Part shown: positions 7,255-15,193 of the stretch, in pieces
Numbering within the stretch: position 1 is the stretch's first letter
Layout: every line of letters starts with the position of its first letter
DNA from: an uncultured Eubacteriales bacterium
GTDB lineage: Bacteria; Bacillota; Clostridia; Christensenellales; CAG-917
DNA length: 46,796 nucleotides
Direction: 5' to 3'
NCBI GenBank assembly: GCA_900551145.1
Contig: URUQ01000001.1
Location: 1-46,796, forward strand
The notes under the pieces: generated by a model
Databases searched by the model: none
What the model was told of the DNA's origin: nothing
The model's input: the letters and a program-made list of their open reading frames with translations, nothing else
Made by a program: the position numbers and the translations under genes

Positions 7255-8017
7255 GTTGATTAATTGTCGTTTGGAAATTCGCATTTTTCTCTCGCACGTA
7301 TTCGTCGGTTTTTATTGACAAAACTTTGTCGTCTATCTCGAAGTATTTTTCAAGTTTGGGGAAGAGCGGTTTTGCAATCATTATCTTGTCCAGCATTTTG
7401 CTGAAAAAGCCGATTATCGTGCCGCCGCATATTGCCGTCGCGAGCGTGCCCCAGTATATCCCGCGAAATTCCTTGAACGCAATGAGCGTCATTGCCGTGC
7501 CCGTCGCAAGACAGCAGAGGTCGAATACGGTTTTTACGATAGTTTGTTTAAAGTGATAGCGTTCACTTATGCCTTTTACGAAAAAGTCGTAAACTTGCGG
7601 GTGCAAATACGCCTTGAAAGACAGTGCGACGGAGAAGAACGTGAGAAAATCTCCGAAGATAAAGAGAAGCACTCTTTGCCACGTTTCGTAGCTTTCGGGC
7701 GGGTTGACAGCGGTGTTGAAAAAGGGGATTTTTTGCAACGCAATGAGTATCGCGCCGTAAAGAAGGCAAGATATAAACGAAAATAGATATCCCACATTGA
7801 ACCGCCTTACGATGATGCAAAACAAAACTATCAATACGCCTTGCACGATATATTCCGCAATGCCGAACTCTATACCGAGAATAAGGCTCAATATATACGC
7901 GGGCGCAACGAGCATAGAAAGTCCGTATCCCGACGTCGTGAGCATAGCGACGGATAGGGCAATCAGTATTATCGCAACGAGATATATGATTTCGCTGTGT
8001 AGGGTGATTTTTTTCAT
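7244..8017 (-). CDS. YczE/YitT-like (DUF6198-type) integral membrane protein (257 aa)
   Basis: A polytopic membrane protein. About five hydrophobic segments are visible, including IIYLVAIILIALSVAMLTT, GIAEYIVQGVLIVLFCIIV, YLFSFISCLLYGAILIAL and VLLFIFGDFLTFFSVALSF. A later Gly-rich segment, GTLATAICGGTIIGFFSKML, matches the family pattern near the C-terminus. A soluble tail of about 45 residues follows. Members are widespread in Firmicutes and lack a settled function; transport or membrane-stress roles are suggested. The ATG at 8017 is preferred over an upstream in-frame start at 8110 because AAAGGAAAGGAA precedes it. It is divergent from the esterase at 8265, and its promoter carries a striking dyad, so it is probably regulated. 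Confidence 0.7.
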   Translation of the reverse strand: MKKITLHSEIIYLVAIILIALSVAMLTTSGYGLSMLVAPAYILSLILGIEFGIAEYIVQGVLIVLFCIIVRRFNVGYLFSFISCLLYGAILIALQKIPFFNTAVNPPESYETWQRVLLFIFGDFLTFFSVALSFKAYLHPQVYDFFVKGISERYHFKQTIVKTVFDLCCLATGTAMTLIAFKEFRGIYWGTLATAICGGTIIGFFSKMLDKIMIAKPLFPKLEKYFEIDDKVLSIKTDEYVREKNANFQTTINQQPK

Positions 8018-8051
8018 AATTCCTTTCCTTTGTGCGCCTTGCAAAAAAATA

Positions 8052-8077
8052 ACACAATTGCAAAAGCGCAATTGTGT
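8052..8077 (-). promoter_or_regulatory. 10 bp perfect inverted repeat in the 5' leader
   Basis: ACACAATTGC (8052-8061) and GCAATTGTGT (8068-8077) are perfect reverse complements around a six-base loop. They lie 35-60 nt ahead of the YczE/YitT-like start, downstream of its predicted promoter. This could be an operator acting as a roadblock or an RNA hairpin. Confidence 0.5.
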
Positions 8078-8126
8078 GGCGAAAAGTTGGCGTAGCCCGG
8101 AAAAGTCCACAAAGTTTTTCTATATG

Positions 8127-8155
8127 TAAATAACATAAGTTTTGTCTTATGTCAA
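8127..8155 (-). promoter_or_regulatory. Promoter with a dyad operator in the spacer
   Basis: On the minus strand there is a perfect -35 TTGACA (8150-8155), a 17 bp spacer and a weak -10 TATTTA (8127-8132) with a TG extension. A perfect dyad ACATAAG-N6-CTTATGT covers 8133-8152, filling the spacer and overlapping the -35. This is the layout expected of a repressor or MerR-like activator site. No regulator gene lies next to it. Confidence 0.5.
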
Positions 8156-8203
8156 TATATTTTTCAAAAACGAATTGTGTGAGCAATTTTTGAGCGATAG
8201 ATA

Positions 8204-8232
8204 TTGCACAAATGTGCGATATATGCTAAAAT
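8204..8232 (+). promoter_or_regulatory. Promoter of the esterase gene with overlapping short dyad
   Basis: TTGCAC (8204-8209), a 17 bp spacer and TAAAAT (8227-8232) with TGC just ahead of the -10. A short dyad GCACA-AA-TGTGC (8206-8217) overlaps the -35. Transcription would start near 8239, leaving a leader of about 26 nt with an AAAGGGG ribosome binding site. Confidence 0.55.
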
Positions 8233-8264
8233 TCTATTAAACAATCCAAAAAGGGGTAATTATT

Positions 8265-9179
8265 ATGACTTTTGCGCAATTTTTGTTTGTAGCAATCGAC
8301 AAAATGTTCGACAGATCGCAAAACAACAAGAAGATGCTCCGCTTCAAAGACGTGAAGTTCGAGATCGAAACAGACATCGCATACGACAATGACGATGCTT
8401 GCAAGCTCGACACTTATTATGTCAAAAAAGACGGAAACGAAAAATATCCCGTGTTCTTCTACATTCACGGCGGCGGATTTGTGGCAGGCGACAAGCACTA
8501 CCGCAGAGGTCTTGCCAAATGGGCTGCAAACAAAGGCTTCTTCGTGGTCAACGTCAACTACGGTCTCGGCCCGAAATATCTTTTCCCGAAGGGATTGCAA
8601 CATCTCGTATCCGCTCTCAACTGGGTTGGCGCAAATGCGGAAAAATACAATCTCGACCTTGACAATATGTGTGTGTCGGGAGACTCTGCCGGCGGTTACT
8701 ATGCCGCAATGCTTTCTTGCGTGTCTACCAACAAGGTTCTTCAAGACAAATTCGGCGTAAGCACGGATTTGAAGTTCCGCACGGCTATGCTCGACTGCGG
8801 TATCTACGACATCGGTGAAGCACTCGGACAAAAAATGCCATTCAATCTCACGGACAAGGTTTTGTACGATTTCAGCGGTGTGCACGTAAAAGAACTCGAC
8901 AAGTACGAATATACCGACTATCTTGCGCCGTTCGGATACGTGGACGATAACTTCCCGATTTCCTTCATCACGTATGCGGAAAAGGATATGTTCTGCAAAG
9001 GTCAAGGACAAAAACTCGTCAAAAAACTTCAAGACCTCGGCGTACACGTAGAGGAACATCACAGCACAAAGTTTACTGACAATCACTGCTATCCTCTCAA
9101 TTGGAATAAGGGCGCGGCAATCGAAAACATCAAGCTTTGCGACGACTTCCTTGCAAGAGTGGTTGCAAAAGAAGTGTAA
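8265..9179 (+). CDS. Alpha/beta hydrolase, HSL-type esterase/lipase (304 aa)
   Basis: Hormone-sensitive-lipase family carboxylesterase. The oxyanion-hole motif HGGG is at residues 68-71, the nucleophile elbow GDSAGG at 139-144 (Ser141), an acid at Asp241 in AEKDMFC and a histidine at His274 in DNHCYPL, so the triad is complete and correctly ordered. Members hydrolyse short acyl esters or deacetylate sugars and small molecules. There is no signal peptide; the N-terminus (FAQFLFVAIDKMF) is mildly amphipathic, so the enzyme is probably cytosolic. The substrate is unknown. It lies downstream of an acyltransferase on the same strand but has its own promoter and terminator. Confidence 0.85.
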   Translation: MTFAQFLFVAIDKMFDRSQNNKKMLRFKDVKFEIETDIAYDNDDACKLDTYYVKKDGNEKYPVFFYIHGGGFVAGDKHYRRGLAKWAANKGFFVVNVNYGLGPKYLFPKGLQHLVSALNWVGANAEKYNLDLDNMCVSGDSAGGYYAAMLSCVSTNKVLQDKFGVSTDLKFRTAMLDCGIYDIGEALGQKMPFNLTDKVLYDFSGVHVKELDKYEYTDYLAPFGYVDDNFPISFITYAEKDMFCKGQGQKLVKKLQDLGVHVEEHHSTKFTDNHCYPLNWNKGAAIENIKLCDDFLARVVAKEV

Positions 9180-9201
9180 AATAAAAAGTAAGATTTTGAG
9201 G

Positions 9202-9229
9202 CCTGCCCCAAACGGGCAGGTCGTTTTTT
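9202..9229 (+). terminator. Rho-independent terminator, directly before the next ribosome binding site
   Basis: CCTGCCC (9202-9208) pairs with GGGCAGG (9214-9220) around a five-base loop, followed by TCG and six T. The GGAGAAG ribosome binding site of the next gene begins one base after the T-run, so that gene depends on read-through or on a promoter not recognised here. Confidence 0.8.
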
Positions 9230-9240
9230 AGGAGAAGTAT

Positions 9241-9879
9241 ATGACAAAAGCAAAATTTACCCCAAAATCTGCGCTTGTGGACGAGAAAGGTATACCCGGC
9301 GACTACACGAGCGAGCAAGTGGGAAAAGCCACTGCCGAAGTCATCGCGGAAGAGGAGAACAATAAGCTCACGACGTTCCAAAAAATCGACGTCGTTTGGA
9401 CTGTTATTTCCACCCTTTACGCAATCGCGTCCGTTTGCACGTTCGTTGCAAAAAAGTGGGTTGACAGCGTTTATACATATGCTCTCATACCTATGCTTGC
9501 GGTGTTCGTGGGCGTGTTTATCGCACTCGTGGTGCTCACCGTCAAAGACCCCAAGAAACTAAAAACCAATGTCAAAACGTACAAGAAAGTTTTGGCAATA
9601 TTCAAAGCGTTCGTCAACGTTTTCTTCCTTGCGCTCACCGCGGTGTCTATGGTGGGTATCGCAACGGGAAAACCGGACCTCGTCAAATGGATTGTGTTCG
9701 GTTTTACATTCTTCGTAGCGCTCGTGCAACTATCTTTGAAGATTGCAAAATTTGCAATGAGGTGTGCAAAAAATAGCCTTTCCAAAAAGTTCAAAGTGGA
9801 AATGCACAATTTTAAAGACGGCGTAAAAAAGAAGAAAACTTCATCGGATAAAATCAAAGAAAACTCGTATAACGAATAA
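9241..9879 (+). CDS. Small membrane protein of unknown family (212 aa)
   Basis: No family was recognised. The first 45 residues are soluble, charged and contain an alanine/glutamate helix. Four hydrophobic segments follow (about 50-70, 79-100, 122-142, 148-168), and the C-terminus is strongly lysine-rich (KKKK near residues 196-199). The pattern suggests a four-helix inner membrane protein with both ends in the cytoplasm. GGAGAAG precedes the ATG. The gene sits right behind the esterase terminator and ends about 100 bp before its own terminator. Confidence 0.6.
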   Translation: MTKAKFTPKSALVDEKGIPGDYTSEQVGKATAEVIAEEENNKLTTFQKIDVVWTVISTLYAIASVCTFVAKKWVDSVYTYALIPMLAVFVGVFIALVVLTVKDPKKLKTNVKTYKKVLAIFKAFVNVFFLALTAVSMVGIATGKPDLVKWIVFGFTFFVALVQLSLKIAKFAMRCAKNSLSKKFKVEMHNFKDGVKKKKTSSDKIKENSYNE

Positions 9880-9979
9880 GACGTAAAACGCACAAAATTG
9901 CATAAAAAACACTTTACAAATGCAAAAAGCATATATAAACTGTGCGTTGTGCAAATATAAGCCTAAACAAAAACAAACG

Positions 9980-10006
9980 AAAACCGCTTGATTCGAGCGG
10001 TTTTTT
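9980..10006 (+). terminator. Rho-independent terminator
   Basis: AAAACCGCT (9980-9988) pairs perfectly with AGCGGTTTT (9996-10004), with the T-run extending to 10006. It closes the gene ending at 9879. The next stretch, up to 10188, has no gene: it contains a small dyad GTGGA-N4-TCCAC near 10031-10044 and an isolated TATAAT at 10173-10178 without a good -35. Confidence 0.8.
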
Positions 10007-10188
10007 CTATGTTTTTCAATAGAGTTATAGTGGATATTTCCACCGTGATTTTCGTTTTGAGATTCTTTCAAAACTAGTGCTTTCGCAAGTGCCGGAAACG
10101 CGCGCCGTTTTCACATACTTTTCGTTTGATAATCGTTTCACTTGATTTTGTGGCGTTTGTGTGTTAATTTAATATAATAAACGATTAT

Positions 10189-10205
10189 GTGAGGCTTTGC
10201 CTCAC
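10189..10205 (+). promoter_or_regulatory. Hairpin next to the ribosome binding site of the GH127-like gene
   Basis: GTGAGGC (10189-10195) and GCCTCAC (10199-10205) form a 7 bp perfect stem with a TTT loop. It ends three bases before the AAAGGA site of the TTG start at 10221. A stable stem this close to the ribosome binding site may tune initiation. It lies 10 bp after the isolated -10 hexamer, so it may instead span the start point as an operator. Confidence 0.4.
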
Positions 10206-10220
10206 GCAAAGGAATTTGTT

Positions 10221-12167
10221 TTGGCAAAATCTGTTGACAAAAACCTGAAAAAACTGCCTCTCGGCGCAATCAAACCGCAAGGTTGGCTTTATGACGAAAT
10301 GCAACTTATGAACAATCTTCAAAAGAGGTTGGGCGCGCTTTCGGGTTTGGTGAAGGACGGAGAGTGGTGCGGCAGCGAGAGTTTGCCTCGTTTCGTCCGC
10401 GGTATAACTTTGCTTGCTTGCGCTTTGGACGACAAGAACCTCAAGGACAAGGCAAAGAGTTTTGTTATGCCCATTTTGTCAAGTGCCAACGAAGGCGGTG
10501 ATTTCGGCTCAAAAGACTCTCGTTCTTTGACACCGAAAATCGAGGCGGTCAAGGCATTGCTCACCTATTACGAGGCAACGGGTAGCGAGCGCATTTTGCC
10601 GTTTTTGAAAAAGTATTTCAAGAGCCAGTTCAACACGTCGTCGATGTGGGCAAACTGGCACGATTCAAGAGCAAGATTGCTCGAAGAGATAGAGGCAATC
10701 GAGACGGTTTATCGAGAGACGGATTTGGAGTGGCTACAAGACCTCGGAGAAAAGTTGAGAGACCAATCCAACGACTGGTTCAAGCTTGCCGTGCGCTTTC
10801 CGTACAAGAAGCCGTACAACAAGTATATCTCACAACACGCACTTAAACGTATCGATAAGATGGTTTCAACATACGATTCGGTCATACCCGTGTCCAAGCG
10901 TCAAAAGGCGTTCACGGGCGAATTTGCCGATAAGTATTGGCGCAAGGCAGTGCATCAAGTGGCGGTTGAAACGAATGGAGTCAACGTCGCAAAGGCAGTC
11001 AAGTACCCCGCGACGTACGGCAGATTTATAGGTGACGACGCACTCAAAAACTTGTCTCTCAAAATGATTTCCGCACTCGAAAAATATCACGGGACTCCGC
11101 TCGGAGCGTTTGCTTGCGATCCTCGCCTTGCAGGCTCGAAGGGCGTTAGAGGCGTCGACGTGCAAGCGGCGGTGGAATATCTCGACTCTCTCGTGGAAGT
11201 GGTCAAGGAAACAAAAGATTATCGCGCTATGGACTTGATTGAAAGGATAATCTTCAATCTCGTGCCGGGGGCGTGCTTCGAGGATTGCAGTGCGGTGCAA
11301 GACACCGTTTTGATAAATCAAATCGAGGCGTCCGACGCGCGCAGGTTGCCATACTCCGATTGCGACAACGCATTCTATACGAGAAAGTTGTCAAAGGGCG
11401 CAATTGCGGTGCTTTCGGCATATCCGCTGTATATGCAGACCGCGTGTATGGTCAAGGACGACGAACTTAATTTTCTCACCTACACGCCGTGCACTATGGA
11501 CGTTACGGTGGAGGGTACGTCGCTCACGATAAGCGAGCGCACGAGCTATCCCTTCCGCAACACCGTAGTTTTCAAGGTGGAGCAAGCAAGCGCGGAGCAA
11601 GAAGTCAAAATCAATTTCCGCGTACCCAAGAACACCGCTATGCAACTCATATCCGGCGGTCAAGTGGTTGCAAGCGGATCAAGAGAAATATCCGTCAAGT
11701 GCATTCTCAAAACGGGAAGCACGTTTATGCTCAAGATGTCCATACCGCTCGTTGCCGAAGACAACAACGACGGCACGAAGAGCCTTTTTAAGGGGAATTT
11801 GCTTATGTCGCTCAAACTTCCCTGCGAGGTTACTCAAAACGCGACGGATAGGCGTATACTCAGCGTAAAATCGTTGAAGAAGTGGAATATTTCACCGATA
11901 TTTGCAAGAAAGTCGGGCGGGCGCGCGCTTGCGGAAGAGGAAATTACCGTGGTCAACGACATTACGGACAGGCCGTTTGCCTTTGACAATCCGCCGTTTG
12001 AGCTCAAAATCCGCTCCAAGACGGTGTTCAACTGGGATTATGACGTAAACGGATTTACGCAAATTCCCAAAAAATGCAGTTACTCGGAAGAGTGTATTGA
12101 AAGGACTTTTCAACCTTTCGGCACGACGACGTTGCATATGGCAAAATTTCCCAAATGCTATAAGTGA
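10221..12167 (+). CDS. GH127/DUF1680-like (beta-L-arabinofuranosidase family) protein, atypical (648 aa)
   Basis: The N-terminal LPLGAIKPQGWL (13-22 region), the (alpha/alpha)6-barrel block GVNVAKAVKYPATYGRF (about 253-269) and IERIIFNLVPGA (about 340-351) place this in the DUF1680/GH127 family, whose studied member HypBA1 is a zinc-dependent arabinofuranosidase. The expected glutamate/cysteine signature before the NLVPGA block is replaced by GVDVQAAVEYLDSL, and the adjacent Cys-Cys that supplies the nucleophile is missing from the segment at about 380-400. It may therefore be inactive or use different chemistry. I chose the TTG at 10221 because AAAGGA lies seven bases upstream; an upstream TTG at 10197 falls inside a hairpin. 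No signal peptide is present. A PH-domain gene follows after 11 bp. Confidence 0.75.
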   Translation: MAKSVDKNLKKLPLGAIKPQGWLYDEMQLMNNLQKRLGALSGLVKDGEWCGSESLPRFVRGITLLACALDDKNLKDKAKSFVMPILSSANEGGDFGSKDSRSLTPKIEAVKALLTYYEATGSERILPFLKKYFKSQFNTSSMWANWHDSRARLLEEIEAIETVYRETDLEWLQDLGEKLRDQSNDWFKLAVRFPYKKPYNKYISQHALKRIDKMVSTYDSVIPVSKRQKAFTGEFADKYWRKAVHQVAVETNGVNVAKAVKYPATYGRFIGDDALKNLSLKMISALEKYHGTPLGAFACDPRLAGSKGVRGVDVQAAVEYLDSLVEVVKETKDYRAMDLIERIIFNLVPGACFEDCSAVQDTVLINQIEASDARRLPYSDCDNAFYTRKLSKGAIAVLSAYPLYMQTACMVKDDELNFLTYTPCTMDVTVEGTSLTISERTSYPFRNTVVFKVEQASAEQEVKINFRVPKNTAMQLISGGQVVASGSREISVKCILKTGSTFMLKMSIPLVAEDNNDGTKSLFKGNLLMSLKLPCEVTQNATDRRILSVKSLKKWNISPIFARKSGGRALAEEEITVVNDITDRPFAFDNPPFELKIRSKTVFNWDYDVNGFTQIPKKCSYSEECIERTFQPFGTTTLHMAKFPKCYK

Positions 12168-12178
12168 GAGGTGAACGT

Positions 12179-12736
12179 ATGAAAGCACTCGAAAGAAAGT
12201 ATTCAAGAACAGAAAGGATAGTGGCAAAGGGCAAGTTTTCCGCATGGGTATTTGTGCGCACGGTTTTGCTCGCAGTGATTTTGGGCGGACTTATCGCTGT
12301 CGTGTGGATTTTCAAGGACCAAATCGAAGGATTTTTCACCAAAGCCGAACACGCACAATATCTCACCGATACTGTTATGAAATACGTTTTGCTCGGTGCG
12401 GGTGTTATAGTGCTTATAAGCCTCTTGATACAAACTATCAACCTCAACGCAAGAGAGTTGTTGCTTACCGAGGATAAGGTGATATATTGCGAGGGCGCGT
12501 TGAGCGTAAAGACGACGGTCATTCCGCTTGGCGAAATCAAGCTTGTTGAAACCAAACAAAACTTCTTCCAACGTCTTGTGGGCGTGTGCGATATGCTCAT
12601 CGTATCGGATGCCGTGCAACCGTATGTCATCAAGAATATTAAGGGGGCGGACAGACTTGCTCGAAGAATTATGAGGCAAATCTCCGAAGTGCGCAAAGAC
12701 TCGTCAAGACGTGCGCAAGTGCGTCTTGTGGGGTAA
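12179..12736 (+). CDS. Bacterial PH-domain membrane protein (185 aa)
   Basis: Two N-terminal hydrophobic segments (about 22-44 and 67-90) are followed by a C-terminal domain starting at ARELLLTEDKVIYCEG with the pattern IPLGEIKLVETKQNFFQRLVGVCDMLI. This is the bPH2/DUF304 (YdbS/YdbT-like) signature, in which a Q/N-FFQR-L-G block follows a short beta strand. Such proteins have no firmly known activity. The ATG at 12179 is chosen over an upstream GTG because GAGAGG precedes it with proper spacing. The gene probably shares an mRNA with the GH127-like gene, 11 bp upstream. Confidence 0.7.
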   Translation: MKALERKYSRTERIVAKGKFSAWVFVRTVLLAVILGGLIAVVWIFKDQIEGFFTKAEHAQYLTDTVMKYVLLGAGVIVLISLLIQTINLNARELLLTEDKVIYCEGALSVKTTVIPLGEIKLVETKQNFFQRLVGVCDMLIVSDAVQPYVIKNIKGADRLARRIMRQISEVRKDSSRRAQVRLVG

Positions 12737-12761
12737 AATATACACAATGGGGGAGTATAAA

Positions 12762-13922
12762 ATGCAAATTGAAATGTACAAACTAAATGACATTGCGCAA
12801 GCCGTGAGCGACTTGGGCGCACCGTGTGCGGGCGTATCTTACGACATAACCCCGAACACAATTATATATCACTTTAATTTACTATCGATAAAAGACCTGC
12901 CGAAAATCAAAAAGATTGCGGGCTTGCTTTCTGCGGTAGTACACGAACAAGTCGAACAAGCAACAAGCAACAAAGGACATTTTGCGCTTGTCTTTCTACG
13001 CTCGGAGCGTGAAATAATCGACTTTACACAAGCATATTTTGCGGCGCAATTAAAGCCGTTAGAAGCGATTATCGGAGTAGACAACAACGGACAATATATT
13101 AAACTATCCGTTGACGATATGGTGTCTGCACTTTGCGTGGGTACATCGGGAAGCGGTAAATCAACCTTTCTGCACACTTTTATAAATTCGCTTTGCTGTT
13201 CAACAAGCGGTGACAAACTCGGCTTTGTGCTTATCGACTGCAAGCGTTCCGAACTCGTGCGTTATGACTTGAAAAACGCACATCTGCTTTGTAAAACTTG
13301 CACCACACCAAAGACGGCAAACGGCTATTTGCGCTCGATTGTAAACATAATGCAAGATAGATATAAACAAATGGAGCAAAGGGGCATAAACACTTGCCCT
13401 GACGATTTCAAGCGCATTGTTATTATCGTGGACGAACTTGCCGAACTTATGCTATCGGCGGACAAGACGGAAGCGCAAGATGCCAAAACGATGTTGATAA
13501 GGCTTTGCCAACTTGGGCGTGCCTGCGGTATACATTGCTTGCTTTGTACACAATCCCCCCGTGTGGCTGTCGTGGACGGTATGATACAAACAAACACGCC
13601 GACAAAGTTTGCTTTGCGCACATCAAATGCCCGTGAGAGTGTTATTGCAATCGGACACGGCGGTTGTGAAAACTTGCTCGGTCGTGGTGATATGCTTTAC
13701 AAGCCTGCGGACGACGTGCGGGAAATTCGCTTACAAGTGCCGTATATCTCGGCGGAAACAATCAACACAATTTACGAAAAGTTACCGCCACGCAAATGGG
13801 AAGAACCGAAAAAAGACCTGCCAAAGAAGAAACCGACACTTTCGGAGCGTATAAAAGCGTTTTTCTCGGACAAGCCTATAACAACGCAAGATTGTATAGA
13901 TTATGATTTGATGGATAAATAA
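12762..13922 (+). CDS. Soluble FtsK/SpoIIIE-type DNA translocase (386 aa)
   Basis: A compact FtsK motor. Residues 15-105 resemble the alpha domain. Walker A is GTSGSGKST at 127-135 and Walker B is VIIVDELAEL with D224-E225. TQSPRVAVVDGMIQTNTPTK and LLGRGDML (305-312) match the conserved FtsK C-terminal motor blocks. The N-terminal membrane segments and the C-terminal winged-helix gamma domain are absent; a basic tail of about 45 residues follows instead. Cellular FtsK/SpoIIIE is larger, so this is an accessory translocase of the kind seen in integrative elements or plasmids. Leucine TTA codons appear several times, unlike its neighbours, which suggests transfer. No relaxase, integrase or replication gene is near. 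The start at 12762 follows GGGGGAG. Confidence 0.85.
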   Translation: MQIEMYKLNDIAQAVSDLGAPCAGVSYDITPNTIIYHFNLLSIKDLPKIKKIAGLLSAVVHEQVEQATSNKGHFALVFLRSEREIIDFTQAYFAAQLKPLEAIIGVDNNGQYIKLSVDDMVSALCVGTSGSGKSTFLHTFINSLCCSTSGDKLGFVLIDCKRSELVRYDLKNAHLLCKTCTTPKTANGYLRSIVNIMQDRYKQMEQRGINTCPDDFKRIVIIVDELAELMLSADKTEAQDAKTMLIRLCQLGRACGIHCLLCTQSPRVAVVDGMIQTNTPTKFALRTSNARESVIAIGHGGCENLLGRGDMLYKPADDVREIRLQVPYISAETINTIYEKLPPRKWEEPKKDLPKKKPTLSERIKAFFSDKPITTQDCIDYDLMDK

Positions 13923-13975
13923 GACAATTTTCCTTACCGTTGAAATTTTAGAGTGAATTGTCGAAAATTAGCAAT

Positions 13976-14027
13976 AAAACAGGGTTTATCGGTGCGAAAC
14001 GCATAGATAAACCCTTGTTTTGTTTTA
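13976..14027. terminator. Bidirectional terminator between the FtsK-like and DUF1624-like genes
   Basis: GGGTTTATC (13982-13990) pairs with GATAAACCC (14006-14014), enclosing TGCG-aaa-CGCA. The stem extends outward on A-rich and T-rich flanks (AAAACA and TGTTTT). T-runs lie on both strands, so it can stop the plus-strand FtsK-like gene ending at 13922 and the minus-strand gene ending at 14056. Confidence 0.75.
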
Positions 14028-14055
14028 TAAAACGTTATTAACGATTTGTTTTTTA

Positions 14056-15186
14056 TCAAAAACCAAAGTTGCCGGGGGTTATGAACAGTCCCGTTATAAG
14101 CGAGAGAATAACGGCAAGCAATACCACGTGTATGACGTAAATTATAAGCGCGTGACGACCTAAGAAACATACGACTTTTTGTGCGCTCGTCGCGACCGCC
14201 CTGACGACTTTTTGCGTGCCGAGAAGCGTCGTGAGCGTGAGCGACGAGAAGTCGCGCAAAGACTTCTTTTCGCTTCGAGTGCCAACCGTCAATGCGTCGC
14301 AAGTCTTTGTGAAAACGTATTTGGTGAGTGTAAACCGGAAGAGCGACATTCTTTCGTAATAGAAGAGTTCCCCTATAAGCACACCCGCAAAATAGAATGC
14401 CGTATACGGTATCATCGTAAACAAGTCGCCGGGAGAAAATTCGCTTTGCGTATAGAACAAAGACGGATTGCCGTAGAAGTCGCGAGGCGGGAAGATTATT
14501 GCAAAAATTTTGGGCGTGTCCATTGGCGGAGTGTATAGGAAGTATAGACAAAGCGTAACCGCGATAAGCGCGACGCTTACGCCCGCAATGCCCCAGCGAT
14601 TGTCTTTGCAAACAAAGGACACGAGCGCATACAAAAGCATTGAAACCGCAAGGAAATCAAGCACGCCGAACGCAACGAAAACACCGCTTATACCAATATA
14701 CTCTTGCGCGACGTACGAGCCGAGAGTGTAGAGAAGAGCAATCGCGCCGAGGATAAATCCGCGCTTGGCGTTGTTGCGAGAAAACGTGCAAGAAATGCCC
14801 GATATCGAGAAGAAAACAAACAGTACGATGGGGTGAACAATATCCCTTGCGTCGCTCCATATCCAATTGTGGCAGAAAACGGTGAAGGCGTCCCCGACTC
14901 CTTTTTTAGCAAAACCCCAACCATACCAAGTCGGTCCGAAAAAATCGGATAGCAAAAGCGCGAGGTGGTCGAGCACCATCAAAATGACGCAAACGCCTCG
15001 TAGGAAGTCTATTTCCCACACGCGTTGGCGTTTTCTTTTTTTCACCAAAGTCACGACTGTTTTATCGGTGACGAGAGGGTTGGTCGCAGCATAGGTTTTT
15101 TGTACGCGTCGACGCGCCCAATCCTTTACCTTAACTATGGCCGTGTCTTTGGTGACAAGCGGACTTTTTTCGTACGAATTTTGCAT
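14056..15186 (-). CDS. DUF1624/heparan-alpha-glucosaminide N-acetyltransferase-like membrane protein (376 aa)
   Basis: A cytoplasmic basic N-terminus of about 55 residues is followed by many membrane segments. The block WEIDFLRGVCVILMVLDHL is the signature of the DUF1624/HGSNAT catalytic region, with LFVFFSISGISCTFSRNNAKRG as its second conserved segment (active-site arginine and glycine motif), and GRHALIIYVIHVVLLAVIL close to the C-terminus. Members pass acyl groups from cytoplasmic CoA across the membrane to cell-surface sugars, although for bacterial members this is inferred. The ATG at 15186 is chosen because the promoter at 15194-15222 would start transcription right at it. An upstream ATG at 15222 overlaps that promoter. 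Confidence 0.75.
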   Translation of the reverse strand: MQNSYEKSPLVTKDTAIVKVKDWARRRVQKTYAATNPLVTDKTVVTLVKKRKRQRVWEIDFLRGVCVILMVLDHLALLLSDFFGPTWYGWGFAKKGVGDAFTVFCHNWIWSDARDIVHPIVLFVFFSISGISCTFSRNNAKRGFILGAIALLYTLGSYVAQEYIGISGVFVAFGVLDFLAVSMLLYALVSFVCKDNRWGIAGVSVALIAVTLCLYFLYTPPMDTPKIFAIIFPPRDFYGNPSLFYTQSEFSPGDLFTMIPYTAFYFAGVLIGELFYYERMSLFRFTLTKYVFTKTCDALTVGTRSEKKSLRDFSSLTLTTLLGTQKVVRAVATSAQKVVCFLGRHALIIYVIHVVLLAVILSLITGLFITPGNFGF

Positions 15187-15193
15187 ATTGAAG

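Noticed and set aside
13976..14027. Attachment site of an element carrying the FtsK-like gene
   Set aside because: The structure is a normal bidirectional terminator, and no matching direct repeat was found on the other side of the gene.
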